Assembly (NCBI RefSeq): GCF_902150045.1
Contig: NZ_CABFVU010000003.1
Span: 310,001-374,000, forward strand
Length of the DNA stretch: 64,000 bases
DNA from: Chitinophaga polysaccharea
Lineage (GTDB): Bacteria; Bacteroidota; Bacteroidia; Chitinophagales; Chitinophagaceae
Direction of reading: 5' to 3'
Positions 52,266 through 61,326 of the stretch are shown here, piece by piece; position 1 is the first letter of the stretch, and every line of letters begins with the position of its first letter. The notes beneath the pieces were generated by a model. That model had not been told where the DNA came from and did not search any database. It worked only from the letters and a program-made list of their open reading frames with translations. The position numbers were made by a program, and so were the translations under genes.

Positions 52266-54452
52266 TCAAAGCTCAATAAAATCTTCTTTTACATTATTCA
52301 AAACAACTCCCAGGAACTTATCACCGAGCGACTCAAGGAATTCGGAAGACTCCCTGTCGATCTGTTTCATTTTCAGATGGGATGAGAAGATCGCTACCAC
52401 ACCTTCTGCGTAAGCGGCAAGCTCGCGGCTGTCGGTGAAATCATTCAGCGGCGCGCCTTCCATCAGTATATAATCATAATGCTTTTTCAGTTCGGGCAGG
52501 TAATTAAGCAGGTGGTTGGGAGGCAGGATCTCCGACGGCGTATAGTCGCCACCTTTACAACCAATGATTTCAATACCCGGAGTTTCGTAAGTAGTGGTAA
52601 TTGCTTTTACTTTTTCAATAGTGAACTCAGAAGGTGGCACGGAGAAATATTCCAGCGTTGGTTTTGCCTCCATTTGCACGCTCACATCATTATTGCAGAA
52701 GTTGGTGTCAATCACCAGCACTTTTTTATTGCTTAAGCTAAGACTGTACGCAACAGCCTGCAGCAGCGTGGTTTTACCCTGTTGAGGTTCTGTACTGGTA
52801 AAGAGAAAGATCTTCTTACCGCTGCTTTCCAGCTCATACCTGAGTTTGCGCAACAGTTCACGGAAAACATTTTGTCTTTTTAACCACTGCGCTTCATCTG
52901 TTTTACGCTGTAATATTTCCAGCAGTTTATAGCGCTGAAGATTGGTATGATTGATAGTGGCAATCAGCTTCAGGTTAGAGGTGCGGTTAAATACGGAAGG
53001 CGACTTCAGCGAGTTGTCCATAAATTCCCTGAAGAGGATCCCTATACAGGAGATCATAAATACCGCCATGCCTGCCATTCCCATAATCACCAGCCGCTTG
53101 GATGATTCAGGAGTAAAAGCCGGCTGTCCTTTCAAAGTCTGGCGGAAGTTATCCTGTGGTACATTCCGGTTATCCAGTGCAGAGCCCAGTTTTTCTTTCA
53201 GCTTGTTATACTCATCCTGTGCCAGTTCTACTTCCTGTTGCAGTGAGGTAACAGTAGCTTCTTTATTGGCATAAGAACCAACGGAAGAGCGGAGGTTACG
53301 GATCTTTCCTTCCAGGGTGCTGATATTGAGCTTTGATGCGCTTAACTGCGCTTCCAGTGCATCCCTGCTTTGGATCAGCTCTTCACGGGTACTTACTTTG
53401 CCGGTGGTGCTGGAAGCATCCAGCAGTACTTTCTGCAGCCTGGCGCGCTGGGTCTTTATTTTTTCTGCCAGGGCATTATCAGAGGATCCTGAATTCACAT
53501 ACTGATCGTTCAGATCATTGATCTGTTTTCTCAGCGCAACAATTTCTCCATTGGAATTGGAATATGCAGGCTTGCCGCTGGAAGCCTGTGCCAGTTGAGC
53601 ATTTATATTATTGAGAGATGCCTGCAGGTTGTTGTAATTGGCCCTTTCATCAGATACAGATTTTTCAAACTGTTTGATCAGGTCCCATTCGTTGCCGCTG
53701 GCAGTTTCTACGTTTAATACGCCTTGTTGTGTTTTATAACCCCTGAGTGCTTCTACTTTCTGATCCAGTTCTGCTTTCTTCTGGTTTACCAGCGCTTCAA
53801 ATGTTTCCACGTTTTCAACAGAACGTTCTGAACGTGAGCTGCGGTAAAAGCGGATAAATTCTTTATAGAGGGTATTAACTGTGTAGGCAGACAGCTCGGG
53901 GTTATCAGAGTAGCAGATAATATTAATATAGTCTGTACGGGAAAGACGTGTTGCATACAACATCTTGCGGATAGACTCAAAGTCGTACCGGTACACTTTC
54001 ATGAACTCCAGTATTTTTCTTTCACTTGGTACAGAAGAGGAGAGTATCTGCAGGGAGTCAATCTTCTGGCGGCAAACGCGCACCACTTCTTCCTTATCGG
54101 CACTGGTATAGTGGGGATCTTTCAGATCTTTTTCTGAAAGATGCCGGAATGGTTTGTTGCTGGTAAGATCGTGCACTATCAGATCGCAGGCGAGGAGCCC
54201 TATCACCAGCGGGGAATTCATGGTTTCAATAACGTTATCAAATTTAACGTCTGCTTCAAAAAGGTTTACGTTTTCGTCGCGCAGTTTGATCTGTTCATTG
54301 GTAGTGAACCCCGTTGCCATCTGGGCGGTGGAGGCATACAGCTTGGGTTTGCCGATGGTAAAGGCAAATGCTGCTGCAACAGCGGCAATGGTACTGAAGA
54401 GTATCCACCATTTCTTTTTAAGCAATGCCTTTATAAAATACACGATGTCCAT
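52266..54452 (-). CDS. Wzz/GumC-type polysaccharide copolymerase with a degenerate BY-kinase domain
   Basis: A 728-residue protein. The Wzz domain has transmembrane helices at about 17-33 and 455-475 with a long coiled-coil periplasmic part between (many Q/E/K heptads, about 200-420). The C-terminal cytoplasmic part (about 520-728) resembles bacterial tyrosine kinases. However, Walker A reads S-T-E-P-Q-Q-G-K-T-T-L, Walker A' is V-L-V-I-D-T-N-F, the Walker B region reads Y-I-L-M-E-G-A-P, and there is no terminal tyrosine cluster. It probably sets chain length but may not autophosphorylate (inference). First gene of the operon. Confidence 0.85.
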   Translation of the reverse strand: MDIVYFIKALLKKKWWILFSTIAAVAAAFAFTIGKPKLYASTAQMATGFTTNEQIKLRDENVNLFEADVKFDNVIETMNSPLVIGLLACDLIVHDLTSNKPFRHLSEKDLKDPHYTSADKEEVVRVCRQKIDSLQILSSSVPSERKILEFMKVYRYDFESIRKMLYATRLSRTDYINIICYSDNPELSAYTVNTLYKEFIRFYRSSRSERSVENVETFEALVNQKKAELDQKVEALRGYKTQQGVLNVETASGNEWDLIKQFEKSVSDERANYNNLQASLNNINAQLAQASSGKPAYSNSNGEIVALRKQINDLNDQYVNSGSSDNALAEKIKTQRARLQKVLLDASSTTGKVSTREELIQSRDALEAQLSASKLNISTLEGKIRNLRSSVGSYANKEATVTSLQQEVELAQDEYNKLKEKLGSALDNRNVPQDNFRQTLKGQPAFTPESSKRLVIMGMAGMAVFMISCIGILFREFMDNSLKSPSVFNRTSNLKLIATINHTNLQRYKLLEILQRKTDEAQWLKRQNVFRELLRKLRYELESSGKKIFLFTSTEPQQGKTTLLQAVAYSLSLSNKKVLVIDTNFCNNDVSVQMEAKPTLEYFSVPPSEFTIEKVKAITTTYETPGIEIIGCKGGDYTPSEILPPNHLLNYLPELKKHYDYILMEGAPLNDFTDSRELAAYAEGVVAIFSSHLKMKQIDRESSEFLESLGDKFLGVVLNNVKEDFIEL

Positions 54453-54546
54453 ATAGAAATTTTCCTTTAAACTTTAATTGATACGCAGAGTGGGATATAC
54501 ATACATTGCAGTATATCTGCCTTGTCCCGGCGTGGTAATTGGTATA

Positions 54547-54623
54547 TCAGAGGAGATGGTAAAAATGAGATAATGTTTGGCAAGATGCCCTACAATATAT
54601 CAGGTTTTTAGCGAGGATGAGGT
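54547..54623 (-). promoter_or_regulatory. Two-part conserved motif upstream of the Wzz operon
   Basis: Written on the plus strand, TCAGAGGAGATGGTAAAA (54547-54564) and GGATGAGGT (54615-54623) are present. Both occur again with nearly the same spacing at 61054-61128, before the 2039-residue gene. The distance from the first part to the start codon is 94-95 bp in both places. A shared operator, activator site or leader RNA is inferred. Confidence 0.7.
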
Positions 54624-54782
54624 TAATGGAGAGATATCCGGGGAGCAAAGCTATCCTGGTATATCCGGTTATGGCTCAAAGGTAAAAGATTATATTAAAA
54701 GACACTTTATTTTTAAGCGAAACATAAAATTTAGTTGGTAACCGCTGAAGTTTTCCGGGTAAAGCGAATATTTTATAAAAAA

Positions 54783-54810
54783 ACCGTTCCGGGAAATATT
54801 CCGGAACGGT
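54783..54810 (-). terminator. Terminator of the giant type IX-secreted protein gene
   Basis: Arms ACCGTTCCGG (54783-54792) and CCGGAACGGT (54801-54810) enclose GAAATATT. On the minus strand the stem is followed by seven T, 30 bp after the stop codon at 54841. Confidence 0.88.
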
Positions 54811-54840
54811 CTTATTTTATAATAATCATTCAGTTACAAC

Positions 54841-57800
54841 TCAATTCTGTCTGACAAGCTTAACGCTCTTTGTTTCACCGGTAGAAGAAGTGATTTTCAG
54901 GAAATATACGCCAGGCAATGTAACCGAGCGCTGGGTATTGATCCTGATCAGGTTTTTACCCTGTGGCACCTCTTTCCTTGTTTCGCTGTAGAGGCGTTTG
55001 CCGCTCAGGTCCACGATTTCAATGAGCATTACAGGTGCTGTTTTCTGCAGTGTCATATCTATCGCCAGGTTATCAACGTAAGGATTAGGATAAACGTTCA
55101 CCTGCATGCTGCCTTTCAGGGCATTGGTGGTTACTATATTGTTACCTATTCCCATCACCTGGGTATTGTTGTTGAGGTTCTGGATATTGCTGGTAGCCAC
55201 TATTTCCATCGCATTAAGATAACCTACCTGTCCGCCCGGAGGAATACTGAGCGTAAAGGCAATTTCACCGTTGGCATCAGCAGTAAGATTGGTAAAGTCT
55301 GCTGTGTTGCTGGTATTGTTCTGTGCGCTCAGGGTTTTGCTTACACCGTTGATGGTGAATTGAGTGCTGCCGTTATCCGGTTGTGGCGCCCACCATTTAC
55401 TGTTCGACAGGAACTTAATGGTGTAAGTGGTATTGGGGCTCAATCCTGTAAGGTGGCCGTGCATTACCGGTGCGCCGGTAAAGAAGCCTGGCAATGAGCC
55501 AAAGTAAAGGTATTCTGCCAGTACCACATCCGGGTAAATACCGCTGTTATTACCGGTAGTAGCGCCTTCTACGCCTGCAGCCCACCATGTTTCATCGAAG
55601 TTTAATCCAACGGTAGTGGTTTGGCCCTGGTCGTTTTTCAGGTTAGATGTTGCTCCTGTGATATTATTCCATGGTGCCGGCGCGGTATTGTTGAGCTTGA
55701 AGTTCAGGAACAGTTTGTAGCTGCCGCTGGTGTTTGGCGGAGGTGTTACTGTAATATTGAACGTAGTGGTGTCTGCAGCGCCGTAGGTATCTTTTGCAAT
55801 AACTTTTACATTATTGTAAGTGCCTGCATCGCTGATGGTTGGCGCCACGGAAAGTGATACGTTGCCGCCTGATTGTACCAGGGTAACAAATGAAGGCAGG
55901 TTGACGGTACTGTACGTAATCGGGTTGTTGTCCTGGTCTGTTGCCGCCACAGGGATATTCAGGCTATAACCTGCCTCCAGGCTCTGATTGGCAATATCTG
56001 CTATTACCGGTGCGTGATTGACTGTTGGTGCTGTGGAAGTACCCGCCACTACCTCGATGGCATTGAGGTAACCCACCTGTCCGCCTGCAGGAACACTCAG
56101 CGTAAATACGATCTCGCCGTTTGCATTAGGGCTGAGGTTAGCGAAGCTCACTACGCTTTGTGAATTGTTTTGTACATAAAGGGTCTGGCTTACTCCATTG
56201 ATGGTGAACTGGGTGCTGCCATTGTCTGGCTGCGGCGCCCACCATTTACTGCTGGAGAAGAACTTAACGGTAAATTTCTTACCGGCTTCCAGTCCTGTTA
56301 TATGACCGGTCATGCTCGGCGCTCCGGAGAAGAAGCCAGGCAGTGAACCGAAGTAAAGGAAATCGTTGATCACAGCATCAGGATACACGCCGCTGTTGTT
56401 GCCGGTAATGGCGCCTTCGCCATTGGTAGCCCACCAGGTTTCATCAAATACCAGGCTGGACGCAGTTGTTTGTCCCTGGTCATTTTTCAGGTTGTTGGTC
56501 ACTCTTCCGGTTACGTTATTCCATGGCGCTGGTGCGGTAGAATTCTGTTTGATACTGATAAGCAGTTTATAACCGCTTGTATCCCCACCTGCGGGTGCAT
56601 TTACTGTGAGATTAAATACCGCCGTATCGCTGTTACCATGCGTATCTGTGCCAATTACACCGATATTGTTGAACTGGCCTGTATTGTTGGTAGCAGGGGA
56701 CACCAGGAGGTAAGGCGTACCTGGCGACTGTACCACAGAAACAAAAGCAGGAAGGTTATAACCGGTATAAGTGATCGCATCATTTTCAGGATCTGTTGCT
56801 GAAAGTTGTACATGCAGGGTATCTCCGGCTGTTAATGTTTTATTCGGAATAGCCGCAATTACCGGTGGCTGATTTACTACAACAGTAGTATCGCCTGCAC
56901 CGCCTGCATTTATTTCCATCGCATTCAGGTAACCCACCTGGCCACCGGCCGGTATGCTGAGCGTAAATTTAATTTCGCCGTTAGCGTCTGCAGTCAGGTT
57001 TTCAAATACCGCTGCATTGGTAGTGTTATTCTGAACGTTCAGGGTTTTGCTTACACCATTAATAGTGTATTGCGTGCTGCCGTTATCCGGCTGTGGCGCC
57101 CACCATTTACTGCTGGAGAAGAACTTGATAGAATAAGTTCTGTTGGTTTCCAGCCCGGTGATATGCCCATGCATAGACGGAGCTCCTGTAAAGAATCCGG
57201 GCAGCGAGCCAAAGTAAAGGTACTGGCTCATTACCACATCAGGGTATATACCACTGTTGTTGCCGGTGGTAGCGCCTTCTGTTCCGCCTGCCCACCATGT
57301 TTCGTCGAACGACAGGCCAACACTGGTTGTTTGTCCGTTATCATCTTTCAGGTTCGGGGTAGCACCGGTGATATTATTCCATGGTGCAGGCGCAGGGGCA
57401 TTCAATGTGAAGTTAAGGAGCAGCTTGTAGTTCGGTGTTGGTTTATCCACCACGGTCAATACAAAGCTCCGTACATCAATACCACCCTGGTTATCTGTTG
57501 CCTGTAACTTAACGGTATAGGTGCCGGAAGCGCCATATCCTGGTTGCAGGTTGATTACACAGGTATCATTATTACTGGTTATTGAAGCAAAAGAAGGAAT
57601 CTGAAGCGCTGTCCAGGTGAAGGTATTCGCCGGGTTCTGATCATGCAGGGATACCTTTACGGTTTTCTGCGTTCCTTCATCTACACTCCATCCTGCAACA
57701 GAATCTATCACCGGAGGATAGTTATCGTTCACTATGAGGTTAAATATTGCCGTATCCTTACCGCCATTGGCATCTGTGGCAATTACCCCAACACCATTAT

Positions 57801-60800
57801 AAGTGCCCTGCTGCGCAACAGTTGGCGCCAGGTTCAGTGAGGTAACGCCGGCATTTTGCTGCAGGGTGATAAATGCGGGGGCATTGTAAAGACTGAAAGT
57901 AATGGCATCATTATCCGGGTCGGTAGCCGTTAACGCTATGCTTTGGGTAGTACCATAGCGGATGGTGCGGCTGCTGATATCGGCTATCACCGGCAGATTG
58001 TTCAGTGATTTTGCGATCACTGCTTTTGTGAAGGCAGAGTAACCGCCTTCTCCGTATGCCCTTACTTTATAGTACACTACTGTGTTGGCAACGAGAGAGG
58101 AATCAGAGAAGGTTCCCTGTCCGGATACCACTGGTCCCACACTCTTCAGCACGCTGAAATGCAGGCTGTCTGTGAGGGAGCGTTGTATTTCATAACCTGT
58201 TTCAATGGTGCTGTTATCTGTCCAGGTTAATTTCACTACCTGTGTGGAAAGCGCCTGTGTAGCCAGGTTGGTTGGCACTGCCGGTGGCAATGGTTTAGCC
58301 GCTGTAGTAGCATTTGCCACTGTAGTATAAGCGGATTCGCCATAGACACCGATAGCTCTTATTTTGTAATAATAGGCAGTGGAGGCGTTCAGCGCAGTAT
58401 CTGTATAACTTACTGCGTTGGCTGCAGTGGTAGCAACAATGGCGTACGTTCCGCCGCTGCTGGTGCTCCTGTAAATTTCGAAGCCGGTTTCATTATTACT
58501 TTTATCTGTCCAGGTAAGGTTCAGTTTACTGTAATTGTTTACAGCCACAGCCAGGTTGCCTGGCGCTGTTGGCGCTGTTCCATTAACAACAGATGTATCA
58601 ATAAAGGCTTCGGCAGGGATCAGTGTGCGGGTGGTAATACCGGCAGCGGTGCTGGTCCAGTATACGCCCATGGCGGAGCCGCCGCCTCCCTGGAAGTAAG
58701 TAACCGTAATAGGATATACGCCCGCGTTTACGCTTACAGTGCCTGATGCATAAGTAGCGGCATGCGAACCATCGTTGTTTACGGTAGCTGTGGCGCTGCT
58801 GCTGTATGCTTTATTGAAGTACAGCTTGCTGCCATCGTCTGAATACGTTTCAAACTTGTAGGAACCGGTAACCGGGATACGGATATAACCAGTCCACATC
58901 ACTGCGAAGTTAGTGGTAACGCCTGCAGGTGCAACGGAAAGGTCCGGCACATAAGCCTTGCCTGTTTGGGCTGGCGTGAGACTGGTAAAGTTGGGCAGGT
59001 TACTGTAACTGCCTGTATAGTATTTATAGGAAAGATTTGCCTTTTTGGTTCTTATCGTCACCTGGTTGCTTGGGGTAGACGATTTTCCCGACACATCTTT
59101 CGCCTTCACATAGAAATTGTACAGGGTACCATCCGTAAGACCTGTTACAGTGGCGGTAAGCACATTGCCTACAGACATTTTCAACACGTTGTTGGCGTAA
59201 ATGTCGTAGCCGGCAATACCTGCATCATCTGTAGCGGCCGACCAGTTCAGTATTACCTGGTTGTTAGTGTAGCTACCGAGGATAAGCGACGGTGGAGCAG
59301 AAGGAGCGGAGCTGTCAGATGAGGTGGTGCCTTTTACTTCTGCAGAAAGAGGTCCGGCAGCATTATCGTTTACAGGCCGTACTTTATAGAAGTAGTTTGT
59401 ATTTGGAATAAGATTATTATCTGTAAACGTAACCACATTGGCATTGTTCCGTCCTACAAGTGTGTATGGGCCTCCAGCCAGGGTGGCGCGGTATATTTCA
59501 AAGTATTTCTCGTTGTAAGCTGGGTTGGCGTTTTCTGTCCACGATAACACGATCTGTGTTTTGGTGAAACTGTTCACTGCCAGGCTGCTGATAGGATCCG
59601 GGTTATTCACGCCGGTGCTGTTTACAACCCGGAAAGTATCGGAGTAAGTGCCGATGCAATTTCCCTGTGTAGTTACCCGCACTACATAAGCGCCCGGGGT
59701 AGAAGTGGTTAAGGTATTGGTAGTACTGAGCATAGTAGAGCTGCCTGCGCGTATCCACTCATAACTGATCAGACCGGAAGGCACCTGCATGGTAACGCTG
59801 GTAGCGCCGTCCGGAGCAGGGAGCACATTACTGGCGAGTACAGGGGATGTAGTAATAGTTTGTTTGGGAGAAGCAGGCTTGTAGCTGATCACGAGTGGTG
59901 TGGGCGACCATCCGGTCCATCCGTTTGGCAGCTGTCCTCTTACACGGTAACTGCCTGGCGTGGTTACCACGATGGAGTTAGACGTACCGGTAGATATAGT
60001 AACACCATCTTTCTGCCATTCATACTGCTGAAATCCCGGGGCTATACCAATGGTAAGCGTCTGACCGGGACAAAAAGTTGCAGAGCCGAATAATGGATAA
60101 GGATTAAGCCTGTTGGCCCTTAGCATGAAAGGCGTAAAGTCGGGCTCATTCCATGCGTCTGTCCATGTATTGTGATCATCGTTGGGATAAGTAGTGAGTT
60201 TAAAGTTACCGCCGGCGGCGTTAATGAGGGCCACCACCTGGTTAGTGGTATAAGGTGCGGGGTTGCCATCCAGGCCGCCCTGGAAAAGCCACATCTGCGT
60301 GAACTTGTAGGTGTCAATATGATTGCCGTAATCAATTGCCATGGCGCTCATAGGCAATGAAGCTGCGGTTAATTGCGGGTAGCGCATGGTAAATTCCCAT
60401 GTGCCCCATCCGCCACCGGACAAGCCATTTACGATCAAACGGTCGGGATCTCCTTTTGCACTGGTAACAATAGAATCGATCACCTCTTTCAGGTTATCAT
60501 AATCGTTGGGGCCCCAATAGCCGCCCTGGCTCTGGGGATAAATGAGGTAGCCGTCGAAAGTCCCGTTATCAACGCGACTGGCCCATGTTTGTCCACCCCA
60601 TAATAACTGGAATTCGTTATCGTAGATAGTTCCTTTTTCACCTACGCCATGGAAGAACAGGTAAATGGGATACTTTTTCCCGTCGTTTACACCAGGGGCA
60701 TAGGTTCTAGGGAATTTCAGGCGAAACGCCATATTCTTATAAATGTAGGATTTATAAGAATCAGTATTATAACTCATCCTGACTGTTCTCACCCATTTGG

Positions 60801-60960
60801 TGATCTTGTCGTACGGAGGGTCTGCAGGAGGATTGGCAGAGTTGTAAGTGATCACGGGATCACTGGGGTTTAATGCTGTTTGAGCTTTTACTGCCGGTAG
60901 GCAGCATAATGCTAAAAGCATCAAAAGGAGCATGCGGTGTAAAGTTCGATTCATGGACAT
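54841..60960 (-). CDS. 2039-residue secreted multidomain esterase/adhesin with type IX sorting domain
   Basis: After a signal peptide (about 1-26) comes an alpha/beta-hydrolase/PHB-depolymerase-like domain (about 60-290; H-G-V-G-E-K-G, nucleophile G-L-S-G-G-G-W near 180, histidine in N-D-D-H-N-T-W). Then Ig-like domains (about 295-445), fibronectin III domains, a PA14-like domain (about 645-795; Y-T-G-S-Y-S-N-L-P-N-F), more fibronectin III domains and two cadherin/Ig-like domains (about 990-1170). Three copies of a 170-residue beta-sandwich module each carry F-D-E-T-W-W-A and S-S-K-W-W-A-P-Q-P-D-N-G-S. The last 85 residues form a type A C-terminal sorting domain (V-Y-P-N-P-Y...G-V-Y-F-L-K-I-T-S-S-T-G-E-T). 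Surface-bound, possibly glycan-targeting. Confidence 0.9.
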   Translation of the reverse strand: MSMNRTLHRMLLLMLLALCCLPAVKAQTALNPSDPVITYNSANPPADPPYDKITKWVRTVRMSYNTDSYKSYIYKNMAFRLKFPRTYAPGVNDGKKYPIYLFFHGVGEKGTIYDNEFQLLWGGQTWASRVDNGTFDGYLIYPQSQGGYWGPNDYDNLKEVIDSIVTSAKGDPDRLIVNGLSGGGWGTWEFTMRYPQLTAASLPMSAMAIDYGNHIDTYKFTQMWLFQGGLDGNPAPYTTNQVVALINAAGGNFKLTTYPNDDHNTWTDAWNEPDFTPFMLRANRLNPYPLFGSATFCPGQTLTIGIAPGFQQYEWQKDGVTISTGTSNSIVVTTPGSYRVRGQLPNGWTGWSPTPLVISYKPASPKQTITTSPVLASNVLPAPDGATSVTMQVPSGLISYEWIRAGSSTMLSTTNTLTTSTPGAYVVRVTTQGNCIGTYSDTFRVVNSTGVNNPDPISSLAVNSFTKTQIVLSWTENANPAYNEKYFEIYRATLAGGPYTLVGRNNANVVTFTDNNLIPNTNYFYKVRPVNDNAAGPLSAEVKGTTSSDSSAPSAPPSLILGSYTNNQVILNWSAATDDAGIAGYDIYANNVLKMSVGNVLTATVTGLTDGTLYNFYVKAKDVSGKSSTPSNQVTIRTKKANLSYKYYTGSYSNLPNFTSLTPAQTGKAYVPDLSVAPAGVTTNFAVMWTGYIRIPVTGSYKFETYSDDGSKLYFNKAYSSSATATVNNDGSHAATYASGTVSVNAGVYPITVTYFQGGGGSAMGVYWTSTAAGITTRTLIPAEAFIDTSVVNGTAPTAPGNLAVAVNNYSKLNLTWTDKSNNETGFEIYRSTSSGGTYAIVATTAANAVSYTDTALNASTAYYYKIRAIGVYGESAYTTVANATTAAKPLPPAVPTNLATQALSTQVVKLTWTDNSTIETGYEIQRSLTDSLHFSVLKSVGPVVSGQGTFSDSSLVANTVVYYKVRAYGEGGYSAFTKAVIAKSLNNLPVIADISSRTIRYGTTQSIALTATDPDNDAITFSLYNAPAFITLQQNAGVTSLNLAPTVAQQGTYNGVGVIATDANGGKDTAIFNLIVNDNYPPVIDSVAGWSVDEGTQKTVKVSLHDQNPANTFTWTALQIPSFASITSNNDTCVINLQPGYGASGTYTVKLQATDNQGGIDVRSFVLTVVDKPTPNYKLLLNFTLNAPAPAPWNNITGATPNLKDDNGQTTSVGLSFDETWWAGGTEGATTGNNSGIYPDVVMSQYLYFGSLPGFFTGAPSMHGHITGLETNRTYSIKFFSSSKWWAPQPDNGSTQYTINGVSKTLNVQNNTTNAAVFENLTADANGEIKFTLSIPAGGQVGYLNAMEINAGGAGDTTVVVNQPPVIAAIPNKTLTAGDTLHVQLSATDPENDAITYTGYNLPAFVSVVQSPGTPYLLVSPATNNTGQFNNIGVIGTDTHGNSDTAVFNLTVNAPAGGDTSGYKLLISIKQNSTAPAPWNNVTGRVTNNLKNDQGQTTASSLVFDETWWATNGEGAITGNNSGVYPDAVINDFLYFGSLPGFFSGAPSMTGHITGLEAGKKFTVKFFSSSKWWAPQPDNGSTQFTINGVSQTLYVQNNSQSVVSFANLSPNANGEIVFTLSVPAGGQVGYLNAIEVVAGTSTAPTVNHAPVIADIANQSLEAGYSLNIPVAATDQDNNPITYSTVNLPSFVTLVQSGGNVSLSVAPTISDAGTYNNVKVIAKDTYGAADTTTFNITVTPPPNTSGSYKLFLNFKLNNTAPAPWNNITGATSNLKNDQGQTTTVGLNFDETWWAAGVEGATTGNNSGIYPDVVLAEYLYFGSLPGFFTGAPVMHGHLTGLSPNTTYTIKFLSNSKWWAPQPDNGSTQFTINGVSKTLSAQNNTSNTADFTNLTADANGEIAFTLSIPPGGQVGYLNAMEIVATSNIQNLNNNTQVMGIGNNIVTTNALKGSMQVNVYPNPYVDNLAIDMTLQKTAPVMLIEIVDLSGKRLYSETRKEVPQGKNLIRINTQRSVTLPGVYFLKITSSTGETKSVKLVRQN
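55200..57450 (-). repeat. Three long in-frame repeats in the giant gene
   Basis: Three copies of a unit of about 850-860 bp (an approximately 170-residue module plus a 100-residue Ig-like spacer) are centred near 57.2, 56.3 and 55.4 kb. The modules share long identical stretches such as A-P-A-P-W-N-N-I/V-T-G and G-N-N-S-G-I/V-Y-P-D, which points to intragenic duplication. Confidence 0.85.
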
Positions 60961-61326
60961 ATATTATGTATGTTATCCCACAGTTATTCGGTCGCTGCTG
61001 CGGGAAAAAAGTATGAACAAGCACTGATCCGGGAAGCCGGAAATACCTGTAATTCAGAGGAGATGGTAAAATTAAATACGCTCAGGATATAGATCCGAAG
61101 CTGGCGTGGCTTTATCGAAGGATGAGGTCTTTGGAAAAAAACGGCTGTAGGTAAATCATCATTTTATTGATGGCATATTTGTATTCTCAGCCCATTACGA
61201 CAATTGGTTTTTACATTTCACCGCTAAATTAAATAACTGGTTGTATATATTAAGATTTTTTTTGCAAACGGCGTTTTTTTGCTGGTAAACGCAAATTTTT
61301 ATCAGGTGAAATATACCGGTGAGCTG
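60961..61326. other. Leader of the giant gene and gap to the glycosyltransferase
   Basis: It contains the shared two-part motif at 61054-61128 and, beyond it, A/T-rich sequence before the end of the glycosyltransferase gene. No gene is seen. Confidence 0.5.
61054..61128 (-). promoter_or_regulatory. Two-part conserved motif upstream of the giant secreted protein gene
   Basis: TCAGAGGAGATGGTAAAA (61054-61071) and GGATGAGGT (61120-61128) as written on the plus strand, matching the copy before the Wzz operon in sequence, order, spacing (within 2 bp) and distance to the start codon. Confidence 0.7.
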
